Assembly: GCA_902594915.1 (NCBI GenBank)
Contig: CACJOA010000007.1
Location: 1-53,509 of the forward strand
Direction of reading: 5' to 3'
Source: an uncultured Pelagibacteraceae bacterium
Lineage (GTDB): Bacteria; Pseudomonadota; Alphaproteobacteria; Pelagibacterales; Pelagibacteraceae
DNA: 53,509 bases
A program made the translations under genes and the position numbers. The notes under the pieces are model-generated. The model was not told where the DNA came from and did no database searches. It worked only from the letters and a program-made list of their open reading frames with translations. Below, piece by piece: positions 35,809 through 44,812 of this stretch (position 1 is the first letter of the stretch; every line of letters starts with the position of its first letter).

Positions 35809-37092
35809 TTATGATTTACCAAATTTTGTTTTTTTGATTAACTGTTCGTACTGAGAACTCATGAGTCTTGTTTGTATCTGAGTAACAGTGTCTATTGCTA
35901 CAACAACAACAATTAATATTGATGTACCTCCTAAATAAAAAGGTATAGGATAATTTGCAATTAAAAATTCTGGCATTAAACACACTAAAGTTAAGTAAAG
36001 TGCTCCAATCGTAGTTAATTTTGTTAATATATTTTCAATATATAATGCTGTACTTTCTCCGGGTCGAATACCTGGTACAAATCCACCATATTTTCTTAAG
36101 TTGTCAGCTGTTTCGTTTGGATTAAAAGTTATAGAAGTATAAAAAAAAGTAAAAAAAATTATTCCAGCAGCATATAAAAGCATGTACAAGGGTTGTCCCT
36201 GTGTGAAATAAGAACTCAAATTTAAAAAAGTATCACTATCTGAAAAATTAAAATTTGAAAAAGTAACCGGTAATAACAGTAAGGCAGATGCAAATATAGC
36301 TGGGATTACACCTGCTTGATTTATCTTTAATGGTAAATGAGAAGACTCTCCGCCGTACATTTTATTACCCATTTGTCTTTTAGGATAATTAATTAAAATT
36401 TTTCTTAATGCTCTTTCCATAAATACAATAAATAAAATTGTTAATATAAGTAATATGAATATTGCTAAGATCATAAATGTAGATACAGCACCTGTTCTAC
36501 CAAGCTCAAAAGTTGTAACTAATGCTCTTGGAATTTCAGCTACAATGCCTGCAAAAATTATTAATGATATCCCATTTCCTATACCTCTTTGAGTAATTTG
36601 TTCACCCAACCACATTAAAAAAATAGTTCCTGAAACAATTGTTGTGACAGTTGAAATTTTAAAAAAAAATCCGGGATTAATTACTAAATTTGGTGATGAC
36701 TCTAAACCAACTGAAAGACCATATCCTTGAACTGTAGCCAGTAAAACTGTTCCATATCGAGTGATTTGAGTTATTTTTGATCTTCCAATTTCGCCTTGAG
36801 CTTTTAAATTTTTAAAATAGTCAGAAACACCTGTTAAAAGTTGTACTATTATTGAGGATGAAATGTAAGGCATAATCCCAAGAGCAAATATAGCCATTCT
36901 GCTCACTGCCCCTCCTGCAAAAACATTAAACATTCCTAATAAGCCTTTTTGATTTCCTTCCATCATAATCTTTAATTGTTCAGGATCAATTCCGGGTAAA
37001 GGCACAAAAGTTCCAAATCTATAAACAGCAAGTATTGCTATTGTAAAAATTATTCTATTTTTTAAATCGGTTGATGATGAAGAAGAGCTCAT
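35809..37092 (-). CDS. secY: Protein translocase subunit SecY
   Basis: SecY is the channel-forming subunit of the SecYEG translocon in the inner membrane. The 427 residues contain ten membrane helices, with AVYRFGTFVPLPGIDPEQL near the N-terminus, FALGIMPYISSSIIVQLL (the plug/TM2 region, about 70-87), RGIGNGISLIIFAGIV, and the cytoplasmic loop YPKRQMGNKMYGGESSHLPL followed by KINQAGVIPAIFAS. GFVPGIRPGESTALYI comes near residue 340. Length is normal. It follows rplO after 9 bases and precedes adk in the usual spc-operon order. Confidence 0.98.
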   Translation of the reverse strand: MSSSSSSTDLKNRIIFTIAILAVYRFGTFVPLPGIDPEQLKIMMEGNQKGLLGMFNVFAGGAVSRMAIFALGIMPYISSSIIVQLLTGVSDYFKNLKAQGEIGRSKITQITRYGTVLLATVQGYGLSVGLESSPNLVINPGFFFKISTVTTIVSGTIFLMWLGEQITQRGIGNGISLIIFAGIVAEIPRALVTTFELGRTGAVSTFMILAIFILLILTILFIVFMERALRKILINYPKRQMGNKMYGGESSHLPLKINQAGVIPAIFASALLLLPVTFSNFNFSDSDTFLNLSSYFTQGQPLYMLLYAAGIIFFTFFYTSITFNPNETADNLRKYGGFVPGIRPGESTALYIENILTKLTTIGALYLTLVCLMPEFLIANYPIPFYLGGTSILIVVVVAIDTVTQIQTRLMSSQYEQLIKKTKFGKS

Positions 37093-37101
37093 TATACTGA
37101 T

Positions 37102-37554
37102 TTATTTTTTCAACTGAATCGAACCGCCTATTTTTTCTAATTTTTCAACAGCTGACTTTGAAGCAAGGTTTGCTTCGATATTAATCTTTTCTTTAATTTC
37201 GCCTGATCCTAAAATTTTTAATTTTTTACTATTTTTATTAATAAGTTTTAATTTTTTTAAGAGATCTGCATTTATTAAATCATTTGGCTTAATGCTTTTT
37301 TTATCAATAAGTGATTGAATTTTTTCTAGATTTAAAATTGCAACTTCACTTTTTCCAATTGGGTTAAATCCTCTTTTCGGTAATCTTCTATACAGGGGCA
37401 TTTGACCTCCCTCAAAACTTTTTATTGCAACACCAGATCTAGATTTTTGACCCTTAACACCTCGACCTGAAGTTTTACCTTTACCTGAGCCTATACCTCT
37501 TCCAACTCTAATTTTTTTCTTATTAATTTTTTCTCTATTATCAAGCGTAATCAT
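37102..37554 (-). CDS. rplO: 50S ribosomal protein L15
   Basis: L15 is an early-to-middle assembly protein of the large subunit. The 150 residues show KIRVGRGIGSGKGKTSGRGVKGQKSRSG-type glycine-rich N-terminal extension (about 14-41), then FEGGQMPLYRRLPKRGF and the globular C-terminal domain. The ATG shares a base with the rpsE stop. In most bacteria rpmD (L30) lies between rpsE and rplO; here no base is left for it. Confidence 0.97.
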   Translation of the reverse strand: MITLDNREKINKKKIRVGRGIGSGKGKTSGRGVKGQKSRSGVAIKSFEGGQMPLYRRLPKRGFNPIGKSEVAILNLEKIQSLIDKKSIKPNDLINADLLKKLKLINKNSKKLKILGSGEIKEKINIEANLASKSAVEKLEKIGGSIQLKK

Positions 37555-38069
37555 TATCCCCTCTTTTCAACTATTTCTGAAATTTTTTTATTCCTTATAC
37601 TTGATATTTGTTTTGGTGAGTTTTGTTTTAACAAAGCTTTCATAGTTGCTCTAATAACATTATGAGCATTAGAAGTTCCCATAGATTTGGCCACAATATC
37701 TTTTACTCCTAAAACTTCGCAAACCGCTCTTACTGGTCCACCGGCTATAATACCAGTGCCCTTAGATGCTGCTCTCAAAATTATTTTACCTGAACCTTCC
37801 TTAGCTTTAACATCGTGATGTATTGTTCTACCCTCTCTTAAAGGAATATGAATTAACTTCCGCCTGGCCATCTCATTAGCTTTTTTTATAGCATCAGGAA
37901 CTTGTTTAGCTTTAGCATGAGCAATACCAATTCTCCCAGCTTGATTACCTACAACAACTAAAGCTGAAAAACCAAACCTTCTACCACCCTTCACAACTTT
38001 AGTTATACGGTTAATATGAACTAATTTTTCTAATATATCGTCGTTTTTTTTGTTTTTTACATCTTCCAT
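37554..38069 (-). CDS. rpsE: 30S ribosomal protein S5
   Basis: S5 helps decoding fidelity and translocation in the small subunit. The 171 residues show KLVHINRITKVVKGGRRFGFSAL (about 16-38), VVGNQAGRIGIAHAKAKQVPDAI, IPLREGRTIHHDV, GSGKIILRAASKGTGIIAGG and a C-terminal alpha/beta part. All of these are standard. It is 2 bases after rplR and directly joined to rplO, without rpmD. Confidence 0.98.
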   Translation of the reverse strand: MEDVKNKKNDDILEKLVHINRITKVVKGGRRFGFSALVVVGNQAGRIGIAHAKAKQVPDAIKKANEMARRKLIHIPLREGRTIHHDVKAKEGSGKIILRAASKGTGIIAGGPVRAVCEVLGVKDIVAKSMGTSNAHNVIRATMKALLKQNSPKQISSIRNKKISEIVEKRG

Positions 38070-38071
38070 AA

Positions 38072-38428
38072 TTAAAATTCCATCCCATTCTCTCTTAGTG
38101 TTTCTGCAAAAACTTTTATTCGTCCATGATATTTGTAAATTCCTCTATCGAAAAAAATTTTGGTAATTTTCTTCTCTAAAGCTTTTTTTGCAAGCTTCGT
38201 GGCAACTATTTTTGACAACTCTGTTTTATTAACTTTAGACCCGGATTTTATGTCTTTTTCAATTGACGATGCCGATAGCAATGTTCTGTTGTTTGAATCA
38301 TCAATGATTTGTGCAAAAATATTTTTTGATGATCTCGAAATACTCAATCTAAAACGATCTTTTGAAGCAAACTTTTTCAACTTTCCAGATACTCTGAACT
38401 TTTTTCTTTGTGTAGTGTTGAGTTTCAT
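38072..38428 (-). CDS. rplR: 50S ribosomal protein L18
   Basis: L18 binds 5S rRNA in the central protuberance together with L5. The 118 residues show the basic N-terminal [35 protein letters not shown], a [20 protein letters not shown] helix and the C-terminal [25 protein letters not shown], a diagnostic block. The ATG shares a base with the rplF stop. Confidence 0.97.
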   Translation of the reverse strand: MKLNTTQRKKFRVSGKLKKFASKDRFRLSISRSSKNIFAQIIDDSNNRTLLSASSIEKDIKSGSKVNKTELSKIVATKLAKKALEKKITKIFFDRGIYKYHGRIKVFAETLRENGMEF

Positions 38429-38967
38429 TATTTCTTTTTTCCTTCTTTTTTAAGAACATATTGACCCTTTTCTCTTATACCCTTCCCTTTATAAGGTTCA
38501 ATTTTTCTTAGAGTCTTAATTTTTGACGCTACAGATCCAACTTGTTGTTTATCATTACCTGTAATTTTTAAAGTAGTTTGTTTTTCCACAGCTATTTTTA
38601 CTCCTTGAGGAATATCAAAATTAATATCATGACTATATCCTAATTGTAAATTAAGTTGATTACCCTTTAATGCTGCTCTATATCCTACACCAACTAATTC
38701 TAAAATTTTTTCATAACCAGAACCTGAGCCGATTACAGCGTTATTTATTAAACTTCTGTTCATTCCCCAAAGTCTTTTTGTATTTTCATTAATTTTTTTT
38801 GGTTTTAGAGAAATTTCTTTCCCATCTTTTATGTCTAAATTAAAAATTTCTAAATCTATATTAATTGAACTTTTGCCTTGAGGTCCCTCAATATTCAAGA
38901 TATTTCCTGCTAGAGCAACTTTTACTTTTTCAGGAATAGAAATATTTATTTTACCAATTTTAGACAT
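38428..38967 (-). CDS. rplF: 50S ribosomal protein L6
   Basis: L6 lies at the base of the L7/L12 stalk near the sarcin-ricin loop. The 179 residues have two similar alpha/beta domains. Visible blocks are [16 protein letters not shown] at the start, [35 protein letters not shown] (split here across residues 67-101) and the C-terminal [25 protein letters not shown]. It shares a base with the rpsH stop and with the next gene's start on either side (TAATG junctions). Confidence 0.97.
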   Translation of the reverse strand: MSKIGKINISIPEKVKVALAGNILNIEGPQGKSSINIDLEIFNLDIKDGKEISLKPKKINENTKRLWGMNRSLINNAVIGSGSGYEKILELVGVGYRAALKGNQLNLQLGYSHDINFDIPQGVKIAVEKQTTLKITGNDKQQVGSVASKIKTLRKIEPYKGKGIREKGQYVLKKEGKKK

Positions 38968-39362
38968 TAAAATACCTTACAAATTATTTCTCCGCCAACT
39001 CTTTGTTTTCTTGCATCCACATCAGTCATTACTCCTTTAGGTGTTGAAACAATTGCTATACCTAGGCCATTATTTATTTTCGGTAGACCGTCTGCGCTTG
39101 AAAAAATTCTTCTACCTGGCTTGGATACTCTTTCAAAAGCACTTATAACAGGATTTCCAGAATGATACTTTAATTCTAATAACAAAATGTTTTTATTATT
39201 TTCAGAAATAACCTTACAGTCTTTAATGAATCCTTCATTTTTTAAAATATCAGCAATTTTACTTTTAAAATTAGATGAAGGTAGTTCAACTTTTTTATGA
39301 TTTCTAGCTTGAGCATTTTTAACTCTTGCAATCATATCTCCTATTGGGTCGCTTAAACTCAT
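38967..39362 (-). CDS. rpsH: 30S ribosomal protein S8
   Basis: S8 binds 16S rRNA helix 21 and, in E. coli, represses the spc operon. The 131 residues open SLSDPIGDMIARVKNAQARNHK, continue with LPSSNFKSKIADILKNEGF, and end with SKPGRRIFS, LGIAIVSTPKGVMTD and ARKQRVGGEIICKVF, the conserved RNA-binding C-terminus. I did not find a clear S8-site mimic in the preceding rplE/rpsN messages, but AT-rich folding is hard to judge by eye. Confidence 0.98.
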   Translation of the reverse strand: MSLSDPIGDMIARVKNAQARNHKKVELPSSNFKSKIADILKNEGFIKDCKVISENNKNILLLELKYHSGNPVISAFERVSKPGRRIFSSADGLPKINNGLGIAIVSTPKGVMTDVDARKQRVGGEIICKVF

Positions 39363-39372
39363 AATTTCCTTT

Positions 39373-39678
39373 CTACCAACTTGATTTAACCAAGCCAGGT
39401 ATTTTTCCTTGTAATCCTAATTGTCTTAAAGCAATTCTCGAAATTTTTAACTTTCTGTAAACTCCATGTGGTCTACCTGTGATTTGACACCTGTTCATAA
39501 CCCTAGTTTTTGCAGAATTTCTTGGTAATTTTGATAGTTTTTGTTGAGCTTTAAATCTTTCTTCAAGAGGAAGTTTCTTATTCATTATTATTTTCTTTAA
39601 TTTCTCTCTTTTTTTATAAAACTTATCTGAAAGTTTTATTCGTCTGTTATTTTTATTTATTGAACTTAACTTTGCCAT
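39373..39678 (-). CDS. rpsN: 30S ribosomal protein S14 (zinc-independent form)
   Basis: S14 is in the head of the small subunit. The 101 residues are the long form, without the two CxxC pairs of zinc-binding S14: only one cysteine is present, in VMNRCQITGRPHGVYRKLKI. The C-terminus LRQLGLQGKIPGLVKSSW is standard. The lack of zinc ligands means no zinc is needed for this copy. It is 1 base after rplE and 10 before rpsH. Confidence 0.97.
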   Translation of the reverse strand: MAKLSSINKNNRRIKLSDKFYKKREKLKKIIMNKKLPLEERFKAQQKLSKLPRNSAKTRVMNRCQITGRPHGVYRKLKISRIALRQLGLQGKIPGLVKSSW

Positions 39679-39679
39679 T

Positions 39680-40234
39680 TTAGTTTTCTCCTTTTTTTAT
39701 GAATGGAAAATTTAATTTTTCCAATAATGCGTAACTATGCTCTTTATTTTTTGATGAAATTACAATTGTTATATCAATACCTCTGACTTTATCAGCTCTA
39801 TCGAAAGTTACTTCAGGAAAAATAATATGTTCCTTTATTCCAAATGTGTAATTACCAAATTTGTCAAAACCATTTAAAGATAAGCCTCTAAAATCTTTTA
39901 TTCTTGGTAATGCAATATTCACTAACCTATCTAAAAATTCATACATTCTATTTTTTCTTAACGTAACTTTTAATCCTGCGTTAGAACCTTTTCTGGTTTT
40001 AAAATTAGCCACTGATTTTTTAAATTTTGTTACTATTGGTTTTTGCCCTGTTATTTTTGCTAAATCATCATCACACGACTTTAAAATTTTTGAGTCGTTA
40101 CCGTCTAAACCAAGACCCATATTTAAAATAATTTTTTCAATTTTTGGTCCCATATAAACATTCTTCAATCCGAATTGACTTTTTAATGCAGGTTGAATTT
40201 CTTTCAGATATAATTCCTTAAGTCTGGGTATCAT
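39680..40234 (-). CDS. rplE: 50S ribosomal protein L5
   Basis: L5 binds 5S rRNA and contacts P-site tRNA. The 184 residues show RLKELYLKEIQPALKSQFGLKN at the start, IEKIILNMGLG, GQKPIVTKFKKSVANFKTRKGS, GLKVTLRKNRMYEFLDRLVNIALPRIKDFRGL-type central block (about 88-119), and FGIKEHIIFPEV. These are standard for bacterial L5. The ATG shares a base with the rplX stop. Confidence 0.98.
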   Translation of the reverse strand: MIPRLKELYLKEIQPALKSQFGLKNVYMGPKIEKIILNMGLGLDGNDSKILKSCDDDLAKITGQKPIVTKFKKSVANFKTRKGSNAGLKVTLRKNRMYEFLDRLVNIALPRIKDFRGLSLNGFDKFGNYTFGIKEHIIFPEVTFDRADKVRGIDITIVISSKNKEHSYALLEKLNFPFIKKGEN

Positions 40235-40491
40235 TATTTTTTAACCTTTTTTGTTTTATTTTTTGATTTCATTTTATCTTCAACTAATCTTAAGTTTGAA
40301 AAATGAACAAAGTTCTCTTTCGAAAATATTCCACCTTTTTTTTCTTTTGTCGTTTTAATATGTTTTTTAACAATATTGATATCTTTAACTTTTGCTCTGA
40401 GATTTGATCTGTCTATTTCAATAACCTCACCCTCTTTTTTCTTGTCCTTTCCAGTTAAAACAACAACTTTTAATCCTTTTTTAATCATCAT
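40234..40491 (-). CDS. rplX: 50S ribosomal protein L24 (short)
   Basis: L24 is an assembly initiator at the tunnel exit. The 85 residues carry a KOW motif, [22 protein letters not shown] (about 6-27), then the NIVKKHIK and [18 protein letters not shown] blocks. It is shorter than the E. coli protein (104), with a basic tail in place of the last segment. Two ATG codons in tandem (40491 and 40488) can start it. The first overlaps the rplN stop, and the choice changes one residue. Confidence 0.94.
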   Translation of the reverse strand: MMIKKGLKVVVLTGKDKKKEGEVIEIDRSNLRAKVKDINIVKKHIKTTKEKKGGIFSKENFVHFSNLRLVEDKMKSKNKTKKVKK

Positions 40492-40856
40492 AAAACCTCT
40501 GGTGCTAGTGATATTATTTTCATCTGACCCCTTGTTCTTAATTCTCTAGTTACTGGTCCAAAAATTCGAGTTCCAACTGGCTCACCTTTATCGTCAACCA
40601 AAACTGCTGCATTATTATCAAATTTTACTTTTGAACCATCATCTCTATGTATCCCCTTTTTTACCCTAACTACTACTGCTTTATGAACAGAACCTTTTTT
40701 TACCTTACCTTTTGGTATGGCCTCCTTAACGGCAATTACTATAGTATCACCAATGCTAGCATATCTTCTTTTAGATCCACCTAAAACTTTTATACACTCA
40801 ATTTTTTTAGCACCAGTATTATCTGCTACTAGAAGCTCTGTTTGCACCTGTATCAT
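40488..40856 (-). CDS. rplN: 50S ribosomal protein L14
   Basis: L14 forms an intersubunit bridge and the docking site of the silencing factor RsfS. The 122 residues are highly conserved: [27 protein letters not shown] opening (about 1-27), [60 protein letters not shown] (about 72-104) and [17 protein letters not shown]. The ATG shares a base with the rpsQ stop. Confidence 0.98.
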   Translation of the reverse strand: MIQVQTELLVADNTGAKKIECIKVLGGSKRRYASIGDTIVIAVKEAIPKGKVKKGSVHKAVVVRVKKGIHRDDGSKVKFDNNAAVLVDDKGEPVGTRIFGPVTRELRTRGQMKIISLAPEVL

Positions 40857-41092
40857 TATTTGTTACTCTCCATTACTTGAAATTTCTTTTTTTTTGAAAA
40901 TGGTTTGCTCTCAATTATTGATACTTTATCCCCGTTTTTAAACTTATTATTTTCGTCATGTGCATTATATTTTTTTCTTACTTTAATAACTTTTTTTAAC
41001 AATGGATGTGAATATTTTCTTTCAACCATTACTGTTATTGTCTTATTAGGTTTATCACTGACAACTATTCCTGTTAGAATTTTTTTAGGCAT
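40856..41092 (-). CDS. rpsQ: 30S ribosomal protein S17
   Basis: S17 is an early-binding small-subunit protein with an OB fold. The 78 residues show [44 protein letters not shown]-type sequence over residues 6-49, then [20 protein letters not shown]. Length is normal. Its 5' end overlaps rpmC by 8 bases. Confidence 0.97.
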   Translation of the reverse strand: MPKKILTGIVVSDKPNKTITVMVERKYSHPLLKKVIKVRKKYNAHDENNKFKNGDKVSIIESKPFSKKKKFQVMESNK

Positions 41093-41276
41093 TCAATTTT
41101 CCTCTCAATAAAGTTTTTAATCTGGCAATTGTTTTTTTGGTTTCATTTATTTTTGCGGGATTTGTTATTTGTGAATTAATTTTTTGAAATCTTAAATTAA
41201 ATAAATCTTTTTTTAATTTATCGATATTTTTTAATGCTTGGTCTTTTGTAAGTTTTTTTATTTCTTGTTTTTTCAT
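41085..41276 (-). CDS. rpmC: 50S ribosomal protein L29
   Basis: L29 is a small helical-hairpin protein at the tunnel exit, close to L23. The 63 residues show two helices with [22 protein letters not shown] in the middle, the family's LFNLRFQ block, followed by [14 protein letters not shown]. Length is normal. The ATG shares a base with the rplP stop and the 3' end overlaps rpsQ by 8 bases. Confidence 0.96.
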   Translation of the reverse strand: MKKQEIKKLTKDQALKNIDKLKKDLFNLRFQKINSQITNPAKINETKKTIARLKTLLRGKLNA

Positions 41277-41686
41277 TATGCAAATCTCTTTATAGTTTTA
41301 GTTCTTATTGGCAGTTTTGCTGAAGCTTTATAAAGTGCCTCTTTTGCAATTTCTTCTGAAACACCATCAACCTCAAAAAGTATTCTTCCTGGTTTAACTC
41401 TACATGCATAAAATTCTGGTGAACCTTTACCTTTTCCCATTCGTACCTCTATAGGTTTTTTAGATACAGGTATGTTAGGAAAAATCCTTGTCCAAACTCT
41501 ACCCTGTCTTTTCATATGTCTTGTTAATGCAACTCTTGCTGCCTCTATTTGTTTACCGGTAACTCTATCAGGTGATAAGGCTTTTAAAGCATATGCTCCG
41601 TAATTGATAAAATTAGCTCTTGAAGCATTACCATGAATTCTTCCTTTGTGCGCTTTTCGCCATTTAGTTCTTACTGGTTGCAACAT
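41276..41686 (-). CDS. rplP: 50S ribosomal protein L16
   Basis: L16 organises the A-site region of the large subunit. The 136 residues begin [19 protein letters not shown], then [40 protein letters not shown] and [20 protein letters not shown] with the basic loop, and [13 protein letters not shown]. All are standard and the length equals that of E. coli. It starts immediately after rpsC with no spacer. Confidence 0.98.
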   Translation of the reverse strand: MLQPVRTKWRKAHKGRIHGNASRANFINYGAYALKALSPDRVTGKQIEAARVALTRHMKRQGRVWTRIFPNIPVSKKPIEVRMGKGKGSPEFYACRVKPGRILFEVDGVSEEIAKEALYKASAKLPIRTKTIKRFA

Positions 41687-42367
41687 CTAACTTTTACTCT
41701 CATTTGTTATATTTTTATTTGTTTCTTGGCTGAATTCTTTTGCAAAAACTTCGCCTTTATAAATCCAAACCTTTATACCTATAATTCCATAAGTTGTTAA
41801 AGCCTCAGCCTCTGCATAATCTATATCCGCTCTTAAAGTGTGTGAAGGTATACTTCCCTCTCTTAACCATTCAGTTCTAGCAATCTCATTTCCACCTAAT
41901 CTACCGCTTATTGAAACTTTAATTCCTTTAGCTCCAAGCCTTAAACACGACTGCATAGATCTTTTCATTGCTCTTCTATAAGAAATTCTTTTTACCAATT
42001 GTTGTGCAATGTTCTCAGCTACTAAGTATGCATTGGTTTCTGGTTTCTTTACCTCTTTAATATTCAATGTTATTTCATTTTTTGTAAATTTTGAAAGATT
42101 ATTTTTTATTTTATCAATATCGCTACCTTTCTTGCCTATTACAAATCCAGGTCTCGAGGTATAAATAGTCACATAACATTTGTTTGCAGTTCTCTCAATC
42201 ATGACTTTTGATACACCTGAGTTAATTACATTTTTTTTTATATAATCTCTTATTTTGAAATCTTCTATTAGGTAATTACCAAAATCTTTTTTTTTAGCAT
42301 ACCAAACTGAATCCCAACCTCTGTTCACACCTAACCTAAAACCTACTGGATTAACTTTTTGACCCAT
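41687..42367 (-). CDS. rpsC: 30S ribosomal protein S3
   Basis: S3 lies at the mRNA entry channel. The 226 residues begin [20 protein letters not shown], carry a KH domain with [18 protein letters not shown] (GxxG loop, about 74-91), and a C-terminal domain with [38 protein letters not shown] and [14 protein letters not shown]. These are all typical. The 5' end overlaps rplV by 17 bases. Confidence 0.98.
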   Translation of the reverse strand: MGQKVNPVGFRLGVNRGWDSVWYAKKKDFGNYLIEDFKIRDYIKKNVINSGVSKVMIERTANKCYVTIYTSRPGFVIGKKGSDIDKIKNNLSKFTKNEITLNIKEVKKPETNAYLVAENIAQQLVKRISYRRAMKRSMQSCLRLGAKGIKVSISGRLGGNEIARTEWLREGSIPSHTLRADIDYAEAEALTTYGIIGIKVWIYKGEVFAKEFSQETNKNITNESKS

Positions 42368-42749
42368 GTGCCTCCACTTTTTTTGCTTCAGTTAAAATTA
42401 TTGTTACAGACGAATATGGTTTTAATATCGGTGCCGCTCTTCCTTTTGCTCTTGGTCTAAATCTTTTCATAATAATTTTTTTTCCACAATAAGCCTCTTT
42501 AACAATCAGCTTATCTATATCATATTGAAAGTTATTTTCTGCATTAGCAACTGCAGAATTGATTGTCTTTTTAATATCATTCGTTACTCTTTTTTCAGAA
42601 AATTGTAAATCTCTAATAGCTACATCTACTTTTTTTCCAACTATAGCTCGCAAAATTGGATTCAATTTTCTTACACTAGATCTAATATTATTATTTATTG
42701 ATCTCACAGTTATGTCTTTTTTTTTATCAATTTTATTTTTTTTACTCAT
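42351..42749 (-). CDS. rplV: 50S ribosomal protein L22
   Basis: L22 lines the nascent-peptide tunnel. The 132 residues have an N-terminal lysine-rich extension of about 15-20 residues relative to E. coli (110), followed by the core with [35 protein letters not shown] and the tunnel hairpin [25 protein letters not shown] (about 96-120). Four bases before it is rpsS. The 3' end overlaps rpsC by 17 bases. Confidence 0.97.
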   Translation of the reverse strand: MSKKNKIDKKKDITVRSINNNIRSSVRKLNPILRAIVGKKVDVAIRDLQFSEKRVTNDIKKTINSAVANAENNFQYDIDKLIVKEAYCGKKIIMKRFRPRAKGRAAPILKPYSSVTIILTEAKKVEAHGSKS

Positions 42750-42752
42750 ATT

Positions 42753-43052
42753 TTATTTTTTAACTTCCGCTTCAGCTGGTTTTGCTTTTTTATCGGCAGG
42801 AGTATGACCAAAAAAGGTACGCGTTGGTGCAAATTCACCAAGCTTATGTCCGACCATATCCTCTGAAATTGTTATAGGTATAAATTTTTTTCCATTATAA
42901 ATTAAAAAACTAACACCAACAAAATCTGGAATAATGGTGGATTTTCTAGACCAAGTTTTAATTGGAATCTTTTTTGGATTATTTTTATATTTATCTACTT
43001 TTTTCATTAAACTTTCCTCTACAAAAGGTCCTTTCCAAATCGCTCTAGCCAT
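42753..43052 (-). CDS. rpsS: 30S ribosomal protein S19
   Basis: S19 is in the small-subunit head, paired with S13. The 99 residues show [65 protein letters not shown] (about 54-83) and [12 protein letters not shown], standard except for a short Lys/Ala/Glu-rich C-terminal tail. The ATG shares a base with the rplB stop. Confidence 0.97.
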   Translation of the reverse strand: MARAIWKGPFVEESLMKKVDKYKNNPKKIPIKTWSRKSTIIPDFVGVSFLIYNGKKFIPITISEDMVGHKLGEFAPTRTFFGHTPADKKAKPAEAEVKK

Positions 43053-43891
43053 TATTTAGTATCCTTCCTCTTATTTCGTCTTTTTATAATAAATTTATCA
43101 GTCCTTTTGTTATCTCTAGTTTTAAGTCCTTTTGCAGATTGACCTGTAGGTGATACTGGATGTCGTCCACCAGCCGATTTACCCTCTCCACCACCATGTG
43201 GGTGATCTACTGGATTTTTTACTACCCCTCTTGTGTGAGGTTTTCTTCCTAACCATCTTGATCTTCCAGCTTTACCAATTTTAATATTTTTTTGATCAGG
43301 GTTGCTCAAAACACCAATTGTAGCAAGAGATCTAGAATCAATTTTTCTTACCTCTCCTGATGCAAGTTTAATGATACTATAATTGCCATCTATTCCACTA
43401 ATAGTAACAGAAGTACCCGCTGATCTCGCGATTTTGCCTCCACCACCAGGTTGGATCTCTACATTATGAATATTAATTCCAACTGGTATATCTTGTAATG
43501 GCATACAATTTCCGATTTTTATTTCTTTTTTTTGGCCGTTTTCTATTTTATCTCCAATTTTTATTTTCTGCGGTGCTAAATAATAACTATGTGTATTATC
43601 CTCAAATTTAACCAACATAATATAACATGACCTATTAGGGTCATACTCTATTCTCTCTACAACAGCTGGCATATCAAATTTTTTTCTATAAAAGTCAATA
43701 TGTCTGTACATCTTTTTATGACCACCCGATCTATTAATCGAAGTTATGTGACCATTGTTATTTCTTCCTTTCATTGATTTTTTAGGAGAAACAAGTGATT
43801 TAAAAGGTTTACCTTTCCAAAGACCAGTTCTATCAACTAAGATCGTTCCTCTAGTCGATTTCGTATAAGGTTTGAATGTTTTTAATGCCAT
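43052..43891 (-). CDS. rplB: 50S ribosomal protein L2
   Basis: L2 is close to the peptidyl-transferase centre and needed for subunit joining. The 279 residues show [82 protein letters not shown], and the essential C-terminal block [18 protein letters not shown] with its histidines, then RNKRKD at the end. Length is normal. Confidence 0.99.
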   Translation of the reverse strand: MALKTFKPYTKSTRGTILVDRTGLWKGKPFKSLVSPKKSMKGRNNNGHITSINRSGGHKKMYRHIDFYRKKFDMPAVVERIEYDPNRSCYIMLVKFEDNTHSYYLAPQKIKIGDKIENGQKKEIKIGNCMPLQDIPVGINIHNVEIQPGGGGKIARSAGTSVTISGIDGNYSIIKLASGEVRKIDSRSLATIGVLSNPDQKNIKIGKAGRSRWLGRKPHTRGVVKNPVDHPHGGGEGKSAGGRHPVSPTGQSAKGLKTRDNKRTDKFIIKRRNKRKDTK

Positions 43892-43893
43892 AA

Positions 43894-44187
43894 TTAAATT
43901 CCACTTGTTAGGTCAATACTTTGACCTTTTTTTAATGTTATAATTGCTTTTTTATAACCAGATACTTTTGTTTTTCTTCCTCTAGATAATTTTGTTCTAT
44001 TTTGTTTATTAATTATATTAATTTTAATTACATTTACCTTGAATATTTTCTCTATATTTGACTTCAAATTTTTTTTGTTTGCTTTTGACGGTACTTTAAA
44101 AACAATTTTATTTTGATCTGATAAATTTGTAGATTTTTCAGTAACAAATGGTGATATAATTTTATCGTATAAATGAATTTTTTCCAT
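43894..44187 (-). CDS. rplW: 50S ribosomal protein L23
   Basis: L23 sits at the tunnel exit and is the docking site for trigger factor and SRP. The 97 residues show YDKIISPFVTEKSTNL at the start, KIVFKVPSKANKKNLKSNIEKIFKVNVIKINI-type sequence (about 27-58), then the basic loop NRTKLSRGRKTKVSGYKKAIITLKKG (about 63-88). This order fits L23. It lies one base after rplD and two before rplB. Confidence 0.97.
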   Translation of the reverse strand: MEKIHLYDKIISPFVTEKSTNLSDQNKIVFKVPSKANKKNLKSNIEKIFKVNVIKINIINKQNRTKLSRGRKTKVSGYKKAIITLKKGQSIDLTSGI

Positions 44188-44188
44188 A

Positions 44189-44812
44189 TTATATGTATCT
44201 CTTTTCTAGTTCTTTTACTGAACTTTCGGTAAAAACTACTTTTTTAAATTTAACTATATCGTACGCACTAAAATGATTGATGTCAGTTATTTTAATGTTT
44301 GGAATATTTCTAATAGATTTTTCGATTTTTTGTTTTGATATTTTATCTAAAATTATTAAAGAATTCTCAATATCAAATTTTTTAATAATTACATTCATTT
44401 CTTTGGTCTTTTTAATTTCTGAATTAAAATCACTAAAAATTAATAAATTCTTATTTTTATTTTTATCACTTATTAAAGAAACAATACTTTGCTTTTTTTC
44501 ACTTTTATTCAACTTCCTCTTTTTGTAAGACAATTCACCTTTAGGACCGTGAGCTATTCCACCGCCAACAAAAATAGGTGCTTTTTTACTAGCATGTCTT
44601 GCATTACCCGTCCCTTTTTGAGCATAAATTTTTGACGTTGGCCCAGAAACTTCATTTTGTTGTTTTGTTTTAGCATGTCTCCCTTTGTAATTTGCATTCG
44701 TCTTGTAAAGGACGTTGCTAACAAGTTTTTTATTTATTTTTGCCAAAAAAATTTGATCCAAAACTTCTATTGTATCTTTTTTGCCATTTAAATTTAATTT
44801 ATCAATCTTCAT
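44189..44812 (-). CDS. rplD: 50S ribosomal protein L4
   Basis: L4 forms the tunnel constriction with L22 and represses the S10 operon in E. coli. The 207 residues contain the tunnel-loop blocks NYKGRHAKTKQQNEVSGPTSKIYAQKGTGNARHASKKAP (about 40-79, shown here only in outline), GGGIAHGPKGELSYKKRKLNK and a Rossmann-like C-terminal domain with NVIIKKFDIENSLIILDK. No separate S10 leader exists before rpsJ here, so E. coli-type L4 attenuation at that site is unlikely. Confidence 0.97.
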   Translation of the reverse strand: MKIDKLNLNGKKDTIEVLDQIFLAKINKKLVSNVLYKTNANYKGRHAKTKQQNEVSGPTSKIYAQKGTGNARHASKKAPIFVGGGIAHGPKGELSYKKRKLNKSEKKQSIVSLISDKNKNKNLLIFSDFNSEIKKTKEMNVIIKKFDIENSLIILDKISKQKIEKSIRNIPNIKITDINHFSAYDIVKFKKVVFTESSVKELEKRYI

